Source: Pleurotus djamor
Lineage: Eukaryota > Basidiomycota > Agaricomycetes > Agaricales > Pleurotaceae
Direction of reading: 5' to 3'
Assembly (NCBI GenBank): GCA_029747585.1
Contig: JAPEVF010000450.1
Span: 1-37,164 of the forward strand
Length of the DNA: 37,164 nt
The number at the start of each line of letters is the position of its first letter. Position 1 is the first letter of the stretch. Of the stretch, positions 1 to 9,661 are shown in pieces. Below the pieces are notes generated by a model. That model was not told the origin of the DNA and made no database searches. It saw only the letters and a list, made by a program, of their open reading frames with translations. Both the position numbers and the translations under genes were made by a program.

Positions 1-787
1 AAAAGCCACGGGAGCAGTGAAAGCTGGGCGATCAAGTCGTCGATCATTCCAGCGTACTTTGTTTCGCTTTTTGGTAAGTTGCCGGCGTCCTGACGTCACT
101 GAAAAAGCTGTGGGAGCCGAGAAAGCAGGCCCCTTCACACGTCTACCAGACGCGGGCGCTTTTTCATCCTTTGAGGTGAGTTGTCGGGCCGAGGCGGCCT
201 GCCAAGCGGACTTTAACAACTTTTCATAGCGCCGTCAGATTTTACATCGGAGTACATATCTAGTCCCTGCTCCCCTATCTTTACTTCGCTTCTCGTCAAA
301 ATAGGTTTTCCTGATGAAGCGCGTACCAGGACGTTAGGGCAGACGACGGTGTGGGGAAAGCAACTGACTCAGCAAGTGTAGGGGAAGAGCAATGTCACTG
401 TATGCTGCTGTCGTACAGCCGAGCTTGAAGATTTCGACTCGGAGGGGAGGGTGGTACACGTATAAAATCTATACGAAGCGATGAGGGAAGGGTGGTTGTA
501 GTCGGCAAGACGAGCCTTAGGCGCCGGCCCGGCTTAGGCGACTAGACGGACAACAGCAGTGATGGGTGAAGAGGATGCGTGGAGACGGGCGTTGACATGG
601 ACATGGAGGTTCTGAACGGCCTAGGTTTGACAAGTCGATCGGCTCTGGGGTATGCATCATTGTATGCCGCGGGGTGTTATGACCTAGGACTCGAGTCGAT
701 AGCCGAGAGACAATCAGCAGTCAGAGATGTAGGTTGTAAGGATCGTTTGCTTCGCGTGGCAGGACAGATTGATGTCGGGCGATTGAT
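1..787. other. Left-edge intergenic stretch, no gene supported
   Basis: No reading frame here shows fungal exon structure or recognisable domains. It lies downstream of the Ecl1-like gene on the minus strand and probably holds its 3' UTR. The open frame that overlaps it on the plus strand is antisense to that gene and lacks any motif. Confidence 0.4.
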
Positions 788-1667
788 TCAGCGCTCGAGC
801 GCACCAGGTAACCCAAGACGAGTCGAAGACCCCGACTCCAGTGTGCTGGCATACGCAGCAGCGATAACGAAGGCAGAGAGGACCGGAAAGCACCACGTTG
901 CAGCTTCCNTTCATGAGCGACGCCAACTCGGCGCTACCGATACCAGGGAACCAGGTAAGACGCGTGGGCGGTGATGGATCCGATGCTATGTTGGGTGAGA
1001 AAAGCGCCCACCAGGATGCAAGAGTGGAGGCGGGAGAGAATGGCAGTGGGAGGGGCATGGGAAGAACCTTGAGAGGGTTGTATACGTGGTGGTGGTGGGT
1101 GACATGGGAAACNTACGTCGAGATCGTGTGAGTAGGCAGCGAGTCCATAGGGAACGGGGAACGCACTGTGTTGGTCTCGACCGACCTGGTTGAACTGCGA
1201 CGAAGAGATTGTGAGATCATGCGCAGACGCAAACATGCTGCTTGTTGGCGGCGGGGATGGGTTCGGCGTGGGCTCTTCTTCCTCGGCTACAATAGGTCTC
1301 ATGTTGGGCGACGTTGGCGGTGAGGACGTCGCCTCTTCTGGAGTCGTTGAGGATGCTGATGAACCGTCGTTCGTCCCAGCATTCGATGACGCATATGCTC
1401 CTTGGTGTTGTGAGCTTGAAGACGACGGGTCGAGGTAAATTTCATCGTCTCCCTGCTCAATCACACCCCCGCCCCCTTCACCCGACCACCTTCCTTCATA
1501 TCGCTGTGATATCGACGCATAGAAACTGTCCGCTCGGCTACACCTATCCGAGCAGTACGGTTGGCCGGCCTGTCAGCATGTCAAGTTCAATTGGGATGCC
1601 AGAGTGTCTAGCCGAGTATGCGTACGGGAGAATAAGTGCCGCAGAGGAGACACCAGTCTGTGTCCAT
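788..1667 (-). CDS. Ecl1-type zinc-binding protein with an embedded Asn/Gln motif
   Basis: Three exons: 1667-1626, 1569-1167 and 1111-788. The protein opens MDTDWCLLC and exon 2 supplies YCSDRC, giving a CX2C...CX3C cysteine quartet at about residues 6, 9, 20 and 24. This is the signature of the small fungal Ecl1 family, linked in yeasts to chronological lifespan and zinc/stress signalling. A long acidic, Ser/Pro-rich linker follows, then SQFNQVGRDQHISHVT across the second intron, then a proline-rich tail and a hydrophobic stretch (CFPVLSAFVIAAAYAS) near the C-terminus. About 255 residues if two N characters (1113, 909) are spurious. Dropping N1113 yields a clean TAG acceptor; dropping N909 gives the hydrophobic tail ending at 788. 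If N909 is real the frame runs to 714. An internal Met at 1236, just before the motif, could start a separate protein. The Ecl1 part is solid; the C-terminal half is less certain. Confidence 0.65.
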
Positions 1668-1856
1668 GGCTGCTGGTTGAGAAAAAGAGAGCGTGATGTG
1701 TGACATCCGTGTGACCGTCGATTTTCAACTTCCCGGCCTCTTGCCATGTCTACTCGTGTAATACGCTCGGAACGCCGCTCAACCTTCCTCGAGTCCGACT
1801 CTAGATGCCATCGCCCTCCGGCTCCTACCTCCCTTTCCCTCTCACAAGTCACATAT

Positions 1857-2029
1857 TGTTGTGATACGAGAATTCGACATTGATACAGGCCAACATCCGC
1901 GGCCTTAAATACTGTACAGGTAGACTAGTCTAGAATAAAATAAGCAATATAGTAACTCCTATTCAAATAGGATGAGTAAGCACGGCCTCAAGTCTAGTCG
2001 CGTCTCGGGATAACTCTCAAACTCCAACA
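1857..2029 (-). repeat. 3' LTR of the gag-only element
   Basis: 173 bp, about 94% identical by eye to the copy at 3124-3295. On the minus strand it begins TGTTGG and ends CAACA, the TG...CA termini expected of copia LTRs. Confidence 0.9.
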
Positions 2030-2038
2030 CACCCCCTC
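2030..2038 (-). other. Polypurine tract
   Basis: Read on the minus strand this is GAGGGGGTG, abutting the start of the 3' LTR. It is in the expected place to prime plus-strand DNA synthesis. Short, so the call rests mainly on position. Confidence 0.5.
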
Positions 2039-2268
2039 GCGACTGAGACTTAGCAAATACAAAATAACAGTAAGAATCCCAAAAATTCATGGTGCCATGG
2101 GAGAAGCTTTCCAAAACTCACGAAATCTGCGGGAGCAACCATTAGCTCATTAACGGCCAGCCAGTCAACCTAGACTGCTGCCGGATCACTCCGAGATCTT
2201 AACCACAGACCGGGATACTCATCCCTCATTTCCCCCTAGCGCACCCCCTGAACGTGAACCCGAATATC

Positions 2269-3039
2269 CTAAAAAGCAAAATCTTGACACGAAAACGAGA
2301 AGTCTTCAGCTACGTTAGCCTGCGCGGCAGGCTCGGTTTTCTTTGGTGCTCGGCACTGCGACTGCCTATGCCCAGCTTTCCCACAGTTCCAGCATTCGAG
2401 GGTTCGACGACGACTTGCATACAGCGCAATTTCCCTTTTCGGTACTCCAGGGTCATGCAGTTGCTTCCGGCTTTCTTCATCCAAGAGAGCGCTGGTTACG
2501 TCGGTAACCTTGAGGTCGTCCTTGCTGGCGGCGAGCGTGGCAGCGATGCTACTATATTCCTCGTCGAGATTATAGATAATCACGTCGACGAGATCTTCAT
2601 CACTCAACTCAACACCGATCGCCCGGAGTCTCTGGCCTAAAGCGGTAATCTCGGCAAGATAAGTCCTAATCGGGCGAGAAATTTCGTGATGGTAACCGTA
2701 GAACTGTCGTTTCAGCGAAATGCGAGTCGCACGACTGTTCTTTTCGTAGATGTTACAGAGGGAGCCCCAGGCGTCAACTCCAGATACACAAGTGCGCAAG
2801 TAATTGTACTGGGAGGGCTCGATCGTAAGTCCGATGGCGGTGAAACCTTCTTCGGCCTTCTTTTCCCACTCCGCTAACCCATCTCTCGTGGTCGGCTTCT
2901 TCGTCTCCCCGGAAACTACTTCCCAACATCCCGCACGACGAAGTACCATCGACATCGCGAACTTCCAGTCATGATAATTATCTCCATTGAGCTTCGGCAC
3001 ATTCGCGAGCAACGAGTTAATGTTTGGGTGCGAAGACAT
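2269..3039 (-). CDS. Copia-type Gag with zinc knuckle
   Basis: 256 residues, intact and intronless. The N-terminus (LNGDNYHDWKFAM) has the conserved L-x-G-x-NY-x-x-W signature of copia Gag (UBN2/Retrotran_gag_2-like fold). Near residues 217-230 lies a CCHC zinc knuckle, CWNCGKAGHRQSQC (CX2CX4HX4C), which binds nucleic acid in Gag proteins. The ORF ends shortly after the knuckle, where a full element would continue into protease and integrase. The start at 3039 is 85 nt downstream of the primer binding site. Because the frame is still open despite about 6% LTR divergence, it may have been maintained or may supply structural protein to other copies. Confidence 0.85.
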   Translation of the reverse strand: MSSHPNINSLLANVPKLNGDNYHDWKFAMSMVLRRAGCWEVVSGETKKPTTRDGLAEWEKKAEEGFTAIGLTIEPSQYNYLRTCVSGVDAWGSLCNIYEKNSRATRISLKRQFYGYHHEISRPIRTYLAEITALGQRLRAIGVELSDEDLVDVIIYNLDEEYSSIAATLAASKDDLKVTDVTSALLDEESRKQLHDPGVPKREIALYASRRRTLECWNCGKAGHRQSQCRAPKKTEPAAQANVAEDFSFSCQDFAF

Positions 3040-3111
3040 TTAGGCGGAGCTCGAAATAGATAGGAGGATGGTAAGATGAAAGACTTTGTATGGGTTCAAT
3101 ATGCGGCGGCG

Positions 3112-3123
3112 GGGCCCATAACC
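3112..3123 (-). other. Primer binding site, half-tRNA-iMet type
   Basis: Directly after the 5' LTR the minus strand reads GGTTATGGGCCC. This complements the anticodon stem-loop of eukaryotic initiator tRNA-Met (GGGCUCAUAACC) with one G-U wobble. Priming by a cleaved internal tRNA-iMet fragment is known for Drosophila copia and yeast Ty5. Confidence 0.7.
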
Positions 3124-3295
3124 TGTTGTGATACGAGAAATCGACATTGGAACAGGCCAACATCCGCGGCCTTAAATACAGTACAAGTAGACTAGTCTAG
3201 AATAAAATAAGCAATATAGAAACTCCTATTCAAATATGATGAGTAATCAGGCATCAAGTCTAGTCGCGTCTCGGGATAACTCTCAAACTCCAACA
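3124..3295 (-). repeat. 5' LTR of the gag-only element
   Basis: 172 bp partner of the LTR at 1857-2029. Differences are scattered substitutions plus a small indel near 3245-3255. Confidence 0.9.
3124..3295 (-). promoter_or_regulatory. LTR promoter region (inferred)
   Basis: By position this LTR should carry the element's transcription start and, with the 3' LTR, its polyadenylation site. No single core promoter motif is convincing by eye; the assignment is from element architecture only. Confidence 0.3.
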
Positions 3296-5169
3296 TTCCT
3301 ACCCGATTTTCTTCACTTTTATCTAATTTTATAGGGCTATACCTCCTGTCTTTGCACTCATTACGACTTCTTTCTGGCTTCGAGTTGACTCTCTGCCGCC
3401 AGACTCTGCGAACATTTCCCAGTTGGCCGCCGTCCCTAGCTCAAATGATCTACCTCTGTCTCTGGACCTCTGTCTCATCCTATAGCCGAAGTGAATAGCC
3501 AACATCCCGGAGTCCTAGAGGCAACACCTTCACAGCCAATCGGCTTCCAACTTCAACCTCCTTCGGGCCATCCATCCTCCTCTATTCTAACACAGCTTCA
3601 CAAAGCACGCTCTAGATCCTGGAAGACGTCCCTCGCCTTCTCTGTAGAAATTCCGAGCCCCAGCGAACTGCAGCGGACCGCTCGTTCTCTCACAGCGAAC
3701 CCTGTTCATTCCCACCCGCGCAAGTCATTGGTCGACGTCAAACTGGGAATATTTAAATTGTCCATGCTCGACTCAGCATTCACGCGTTCACGCCCGACCC
3801 TACGTGCTCAGGCTGCTACCCTGCGCAATGCGAACGCGAACCGGTCGGACTTGCCGTGGTTTGACGTGTGAATTCTGCTATGGTCAGGCTATGGTCCTGA
3901 ATTATGATATGTCTGTTCAACGCCTGGACGGTTGGCTGGATACGTATGGGCCTCGTGAGTCGTCGACGCTTCATACTTGAACGTAAACGCATACTCGCTT
4001 CTACAGCGGATATCGGAAATCACCATTTCTTCTCCTTTGCATGAGGATGTATCAACACGGACGTTCAGGCTTCAAGGCTTACGCTCCCGCCCTCTCCCTT
4101 CTATGCTTTTACCGCACCTCATCATCATGCTCGGTACTGACTCCCCCTCCTCCTCTTCACGCCCGTCACTCCTGTCAGCCGACTCTACCATCCACGTTTA
4201 CTTCTCCTTTCTGTCATTTCCTCATCCAACAAACCCTGACGACAGATTCCCTTGTCATCCCACGCTATATAATCCAAAGGAAACGAAGCAAACTTCCTGT
4301 AGAGTCAACTAAGCAAGTTACTCAATTCTGTCACGCCGTTTTTCTAATTCCCCGACACCCCGCCCCCGATTTTAGGACATCCAGATATCCCTCAGCCGCG
4401 AGTAATGTGTACGTACGTATCCTCAGCATCACTTCATCTCGTCTTGCTGTCTGTTGAGAAACTTCCTCCGCTTAGATCACCGACTCCACGACTCCACGGA
4501 CCACGACCTCAAGGGTCACTGTTAGTTAACACCAAGCGAGAGATAAACCATCAAAAAAAAAAGAAACGAACCGTGGGTTTATCTCTCAATCATTTTCTCA
4601 TTTATATGCTAACCCACGTAACCCATGGACTTATCCCTTATCTTTATCCACGGATGTCGATGAACCCTGTTGACTTGCTTTGTTGTTGAGGCGCTGAGCT
4701 GCTGAGCTCGAATACCCAGTCGAATATTGGGTATTGTTTATTCAGTCTCCACTGGGCTGGTTCGAGTGCCAATCCCTTTCATCCAAGCCACAGTGGATCC
4801 GAAGTCGAATAACTTGTCTCCAATCCTTTGATTGGTCTCGTGGTCACATCATGACGATCATAGGCTGGAGATATCTGGCCCAAGCTCAGGCTCAGACTCA
4901 AGCTTTCGGCGTCGGCCTAGTCTCTCCACCGCTAAATTCTCAGAGAACCTGACTGCGTCGTTTGCGGACTGGATGCTAGAGACCCTTGCCAACGTTTAAG
5001 TCCACGACGTACCGCACAGGACCTCCACTCACACGTACACACGCACTCTTCCTTGACACAAGGGCACAACGACACAATGGCAAGGAACAACAGCAAACGC
5101 GAAGGTGAGCCGTTCGAATCATTCAGGGCTCAGTCTTTTTTTGAACCTTTTGATGCCATCCCAGGGTGA

Positions 5170-5191
5170 CAGGGTCCAAGCCGCCGGCTTG
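5170..5191. repeat. 22-bp repeat with quasi-palindromic core, copy 1
   Basis: Reads cagggtccaagccgccggct followed by tg. The 15-bp core caagccgccggcttg is the reverse complement of the core in copy 2 (6203-6224), while the flank cagggtc lies on the same side of both. Confidence 0.5.
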
Positions 5192-6202
5192 TAACTGAGA
5201 ACTCACACGTAAAGGTTCTGGCTACGTCCTCGCCTACGTAGCCCTTACTACAGAACGCGAGCTTCCTTGATAGGAACATTCCATGTTCCACGAAAATTAT
5301 TCGCCTCTATCCGAAGGGAGAGACTCGCTTCGTTGGGTATCACTGAAAGTTGTCGTGGCTGCCTTTGACTCAAGGCAACAGGTCCGTGTCAAGAGGAGTT
5401 AGTTCCTTTCGTGAGTGCTCATGCTTTACTCCATCGTTCTTGCCGATGATGTGAAGCTGAAAAAATACAGGAAAGCATTCGGACATTCGGACACCTCTCA
5501 CCAACACGCTCACCACAACCGTCATCCTCACATGTTCATGTCCGCTCCGCTTGGATCCCCGACTCAACGCATCACACGTTACACGACCCAACTTGACCTT
5601 TTCAAGGGTATACAAATTACGAACCGTGACGAACCCATCGACTTATCCTTATCCCTACCCTTCTTCTTAGTAAGAATAAGAATCATCTATTCACCTTTCA
5701 CCTCATGGTGAGTCCCTGTCGGCGACTTGCTTTGTCCAATTGTCCAATCGTTTCTACTCAAGCGGTCACCGGTCACCCCACCACCTGCACCTGCACATGT
5801 CATCTGCACCTGAAAAACCGTGCTTCCGGGCATCTCGTTTCCCGTTTCCCTTGTCCATATCATCCTGCCGTTCAACTGGCTCAACCCACGCCGCTCTACG
5901 TCACGGTTCGCCTACTCTCGTGCGCCCTTGACCTTCTACCTCGTTTCGTTTCCTCTCATCTTCTTACCCTTCAACCAACCCAGCCCACGACGCCGCACAT
6001 TCCACGCCCCAAACCCCAAGCCATGGCGCACCCATGCTCTACATTCAAGGCTACGGCATCATGCACGCAATGATCGTCCGTCGAGCTCATTGGTTCGTAC
6101 TCATTCTTTACATATCCGATATCCAGGGCGGAAATTCTCTGCATCCATCTTCGTTTTCATGTTTATTCATGTTATCTTACGTGGGTTAGTGGGTCCACAT
6201 CC

Positions 6203-6224
6203 CAGGGTCCAAGCCGGCGGCTTG
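6203..6224. repeat. 22-bp repeat with quasi-palindromic core, copy 2
   Basis: Reads cagggtccaagccggcggct followed by tg. It differs from copy 1 only at the central C/G, so each core is a near-perfect inverted repeat around one base. Confidence 0.5.
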
Positions 6225-6413
6225 CATACGTCAACGTTCAACTTGTCAGGACGATATCAACGTAAACGCCAAACATTCACCCCAAGCAAGCAGGAAACAA
6301 CCGACGCCGCACGTCGCCATGTCGTATGCCGCTAATTCGTCTCCGACAGGTTCGATCATAGGTCCACGGCGTTGAAGCTTGAAGAGTTGAATGCGAAAAC
6401 GAAAGCGAAAGTG

Positions 6414-6422
6414 TATAAATAG
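6414..6422 (+). promoter_or_regulatory. TATA-box-like element without an assigned gene
   Basis: tataaatag matches the TATA consensus, with a ccaat sequence about 30 bp downstream. No coding region that I trust follows, so the element is either fortuitous or marks an unrecognised transcript. Confidence 0.25.
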
Positions 6423-7321
6423 CTTTCATTGCTTCCGTGTCGCTGTCAAGCCAATCGGAGTACTTTGTGTCTTCGTGTTTTCGCTAGCACGGACTGAGTA
6501 AGGCGGTGAATACTCCACCGTCGCTTTCGTTCGTTCCTCTCTTTGCTTTGTTGTGTATGTTGATTCACGCCGCGTTTCTACTAGTACCCCCACGAGAGCC
6601 ATCATAGCCGAGACTCAGGTTAGTCTCAGTCTCCAAGCTCACATCTCGTTTACTTCAAACCCTCGATCTGAATCCCCAACGCCCCGTAACACACAGAACT
6701 ACTTCTTAGACGAATGAGGAGCGTAGGTATCTGATGTGTAATGTGAACGTTTGGTCCTGAGTTGAGTTGTGAGTTCCAATCCGCAGTCCCATCGATTCAT
6801 TCTGACAGTCATCATCATCCCGGTCGGGGTACCCTACTCTACATAGCCAATCGTCGCATTTCGACCGAACGCCGGGGAGAGGATACCTATCCTTATCAGC
6901 CCCTCTACTTTGCTCACCTACTCTATACTCGTACTCCCACACAACCTCGTCTTCTTCTTAACCTCCACCGAGCTGTCTGTCGAAACTCGCAGCCTACACA
7001 TGCTATCTGGACCTTTGATCTCAGCTTCAACCATTGCAGTCGTACTCACTCCCCCACCCCTCCCCTCCACATACTCTCCATTGAACATCGTTCAAGCTAC
7101 TCCTCTCTCCTAAATATGCTCCATCCTCCAGGAGTACAGAGTACGCATATGATGATAATCAAAAGTCATAATGATTCGAAGCTCGAGACCCCTGCAGTCG
7201 TGATCATTGGTGGGGAAGTGATACCCACGATGACCGAAGCGTTCGAGGCGTTCGAGGACGAACCAGGGTGTAAGGAACTCAAAAGGAGTCACGAAGATCG
7301 AGTACCCTAGTACCCTAGGGT

Positions 7322-7348
7322 CCAATTTCCAATTTCCAATTTCCAATT
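7322..7348 (+). repeat. Short tandem repeat, 7-bp unit
   Basis: About 3.5 copies of ccaattt in the run ending ccaattct. A minor microsatellite. Confidence 0.7.
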
Positions 7349-7538
7349 CTCAACCACCCACTTGCTATTCAATATCCACTCGCTATCTCGCAATCCCCAG
7401 CATCGGACCTAGCGATGCAACCACGGATAGCGTTTCGTTTGCTGGTCTCGAGTCTACTAAGCGGGGCCTCTACACTCTACTGCAGAGTACCTCCGTTGAC
7501 ACGGGCTATTATTGACTATTCTTCTTTCTGACAATCCC

Positions 7539-7563
7539 GAGTAGAGTAGTCTTTACTCTACTC
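7539..7563. repeat. Perfect 10-bp inverted repeat
   Basis: gagtagagta, a 5-nt spacer gtctt, then tactctactc. It can form a 10-bp hairpin and lies in a stretch rich in gagta/tactc words. Confidence 0.6.
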
Positions 7564-8691
7564 ACACCTTCTCTACTATCTACTATCGAACCGACAGCCA
7601 ATTCGTCTCGTTGCAAGCACTCATACTCGATCATCGATCATCCCTCATCTAACACTCAAGATGTCGTCTCCTCGAGCTGCGTGACGGTGTGAAGCGATCG
7701 AAGGTTCGTCGTCTACCGAACCGTTCGCCCCTCACTTTGACTTTCTTCCGACTCTCTTACTTTAGTTAGAGTACTCCTGGCGTCTCCTACGCCTATGCCT
7801 GAGTCCCTTCTCTCCGTCCTCCATCTTCTCCGAGATACCACTCTTGAGAGTGGAATCCTTTGAGCCCTTGTTGAGTCAGCCGACGAATTCGTTGGGTTTT
7901 CGTCAAGCATCAAGGTTTCTGAGCTCGACAAGAGAACCCAACGCTCCGAGTTCCGAGTTCACCTACAGTTTGGAATTATGAATGCTGGGTACTTACTAAG
8001 TATTAGAGTAAATACTCGGATACGACACCTTGAACATCCAATAATTCAATAATTCAACTCTCACCAGCATCCTCTCCACGCATTGCCAGTAATAGTAATA
8101 CACCGACTTACTGCAGAGCCCTCTCACCGAACCGCCGCTGGCCACTAAAAAGCGATGATTGTTGTCGTGATTGTTCACTCCTTTCCGGTGTTGAGTCATC
8201 CGACGAATACGACGCCGAGGATCATGGGGCCTGACCAAAAGATAAAGGATAAAGATGAGCCGCCGGTTCGTCGAAGGGTACTAAGGGCGACAAAGGAACC
8301 CGGGAGAAAGTCGAAGAAAAAAGAGGGGTAGGTGGGACAACTGACATGGGCAGGCAGGGACCAGTATGGACCGGTAGAATAATTCCACGTACCGGAATCC
8401 TTGCCCGGCTTGAATATCTCGAGCGAACCACAATTTAGCTATGGGTTTTCTTGACGGTTCGGAAGTATGAGTACACGGTGTGTTGATTTTCGTTGTGCGC
8501 GGAGGAGAAGAGAATACCGACGAAGGACGAAGAAGATAGAAGCAGAGGAGAGGAAATGAAAGGAAGGGATTTGCGCGTATAAAGCGTCGTTAGAACCCAG
8601 AATACCCAACTCAACTCCATGAAACCGATGAAAACCCCTCAACGAAGAGCGTCCAACTGATGTTTGTCACGATTCACCATAAACCGCAGAA

Positions 8692-9095
8692 ATGGAAGAT
8701 AGAAGACGAATAACATTGCCGGAGAACGACGAATCATTCGGATTCGGAGGTCCAACCAGAAGGGATGGCACGGCTTCGAAGCTTCGATTGGATCAGAACA
8801 TACACACACAACGCCATCAATGCATCAGGGCGGAGGATATATCTGATCCTTTCCTCGAAGGAAAGAACAAGCCGGCGGCAAGTCGCAAGGTTGGCAAGGC
8901 AAGCAGTAGTTTGTGGGCGGAAAGGAAGCCAGAAGCACACATCCCCATGCAAACCATCCATGAACCAATGACAGTAATGAGATTGACGCGGAGGATTGAG
9001 CCATTGTTCATTGTCCAAGGAGGCAAACCGAACCAGGGGGTAAGTATTTCATTATATAATTATTTATGATTGATGGAATGATTTAGCGGGAGTAA
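8692..9095 (+). CDS. Possible small spliced hypothetical protein
   Basis: An ATG-initiated frame (8692-9039) is followed by a good fungal intron of 47 bp (9040-9086, gtaagt to tttag) and a two-codon last exon ending at 9095. The predicted product is about 118 residues, basic, with no membrane segment or recognised domain. The clean intron is the only real support. The opposite strand is also open across this stretch, so the call is weak. It could instead be a noncoding spliced transcript upstream of the F-box gene. Confidence 0.25.
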
Positions 9096-9661
9096 AAGTA
9101 CCGACGGCAAAACGGTAAGGACCGCCGGTAAGTGCCCTTTTCCCCCCTTCTTTCCCTTTTTCGATCCCTGGATTTATTCGCATTTTTCAAATTTGTCCCT
9201 TTTTTGCTTATGTCGCTGGGGTGTTGCCGACGGTTGTTCAATCGACGGGGGGCGTGGTTTGAAACATTTACCGGCGGACCCTCGTCTTGACTCACTTCCC
9301 TCCTTCGTCACACCTCGAATCCGAACACACGCAATCCGCCCAGGGAGAGAAAGAACAGAAAACCGAGCTCATTGTCTTGCAAGGCGTGTGGTTTACTTAC
9401 GGCACCAAGGGATACTTCGGAGTTGGCGGTCGTTGAAGGGCGATAACCAAAACCCATATCCAACCACCCACCGTCCCACACCCTCTCTCCTACAAACCAA
9501 CCCTCTCCCACCCTCTCACGCAAACCACAGACAAAGCATACCCGTATCCGTATTCCGTGCGGTTCGGTTCGATTTCCAATTCCACCCCAAGTTCACGAAG
9601 GGAATTTCCCATCCGTGTGTGTTGCGTGTGTTGTGTTGAGTGTTGTGTTTGGGGGGAAGTG
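9096..9661. other. Upstream region of the F-box gene
   Basis: No gene supported. C/A-rich 9460-9540 and a GT-rich tract 9615-9655 directly before the first in-frame ATG look like promoter/5' UTR sequence. An in-frame GTG further upstream is not a credible eukaryotic start. Confidence 0.35.

Larger units (their letters stand above)
1857..3295 (-). mobile_element. Gag-only Ty1/copia-type LTR retrotransposon (non-autonomous)
   Basis: A complete but miniature element of about 1.44 kb in minus orientation: 5' LTR (3295-3124), tRNA-iMet-type primer binding site, one gag ORF, a purine tract and 3' LTR (2029-1857). LTRs start TG and end CA. No protease, integrase, reverse transcriptase or RNase H coding is present between the gag stop and the 3' LTR (about 240 bp). 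The LTRs differ at roughly ten positions, so the insertion is not recent. I found no matching target-site duplication (flanks catat and ttcct). This architecture matches the plant TR-GAG class of non-autonomous elements. It sits about 190 bp upstream of the Ecl1-like start codon. Confidence 0.85.
3296..8691. other. Gene-poor 5.4-kb stretch, C/T-rich
   Basis: Many open frames exist, but they are short, overlap in several frames, are rich in Ser/Pro/His/Thr and show no domain or consistent splice structure. The plus strand is pyrimidine-rich between about 3300 and 6000. Small local repeats occur (5170-5191 with 6203-6224; 7322-7348; 7539-7563) and a consensus-like TATA at 6414. I cannot support a protein gene; a noncoding transcript or a diverged gene is possible. 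Confidence 0.4.

Noticed and set aside
714..909. Continuation of the Ecl1-like reading to a stop at 714
   Set aside because: Requires N909 to be a real base; omitting it gives a more protein-like end at 788. Kept only as an alternative.
1852..3300. Target-site duplication around the LTR element
   Set aside because: Five-base flanks (catat and ttcct) do not match.
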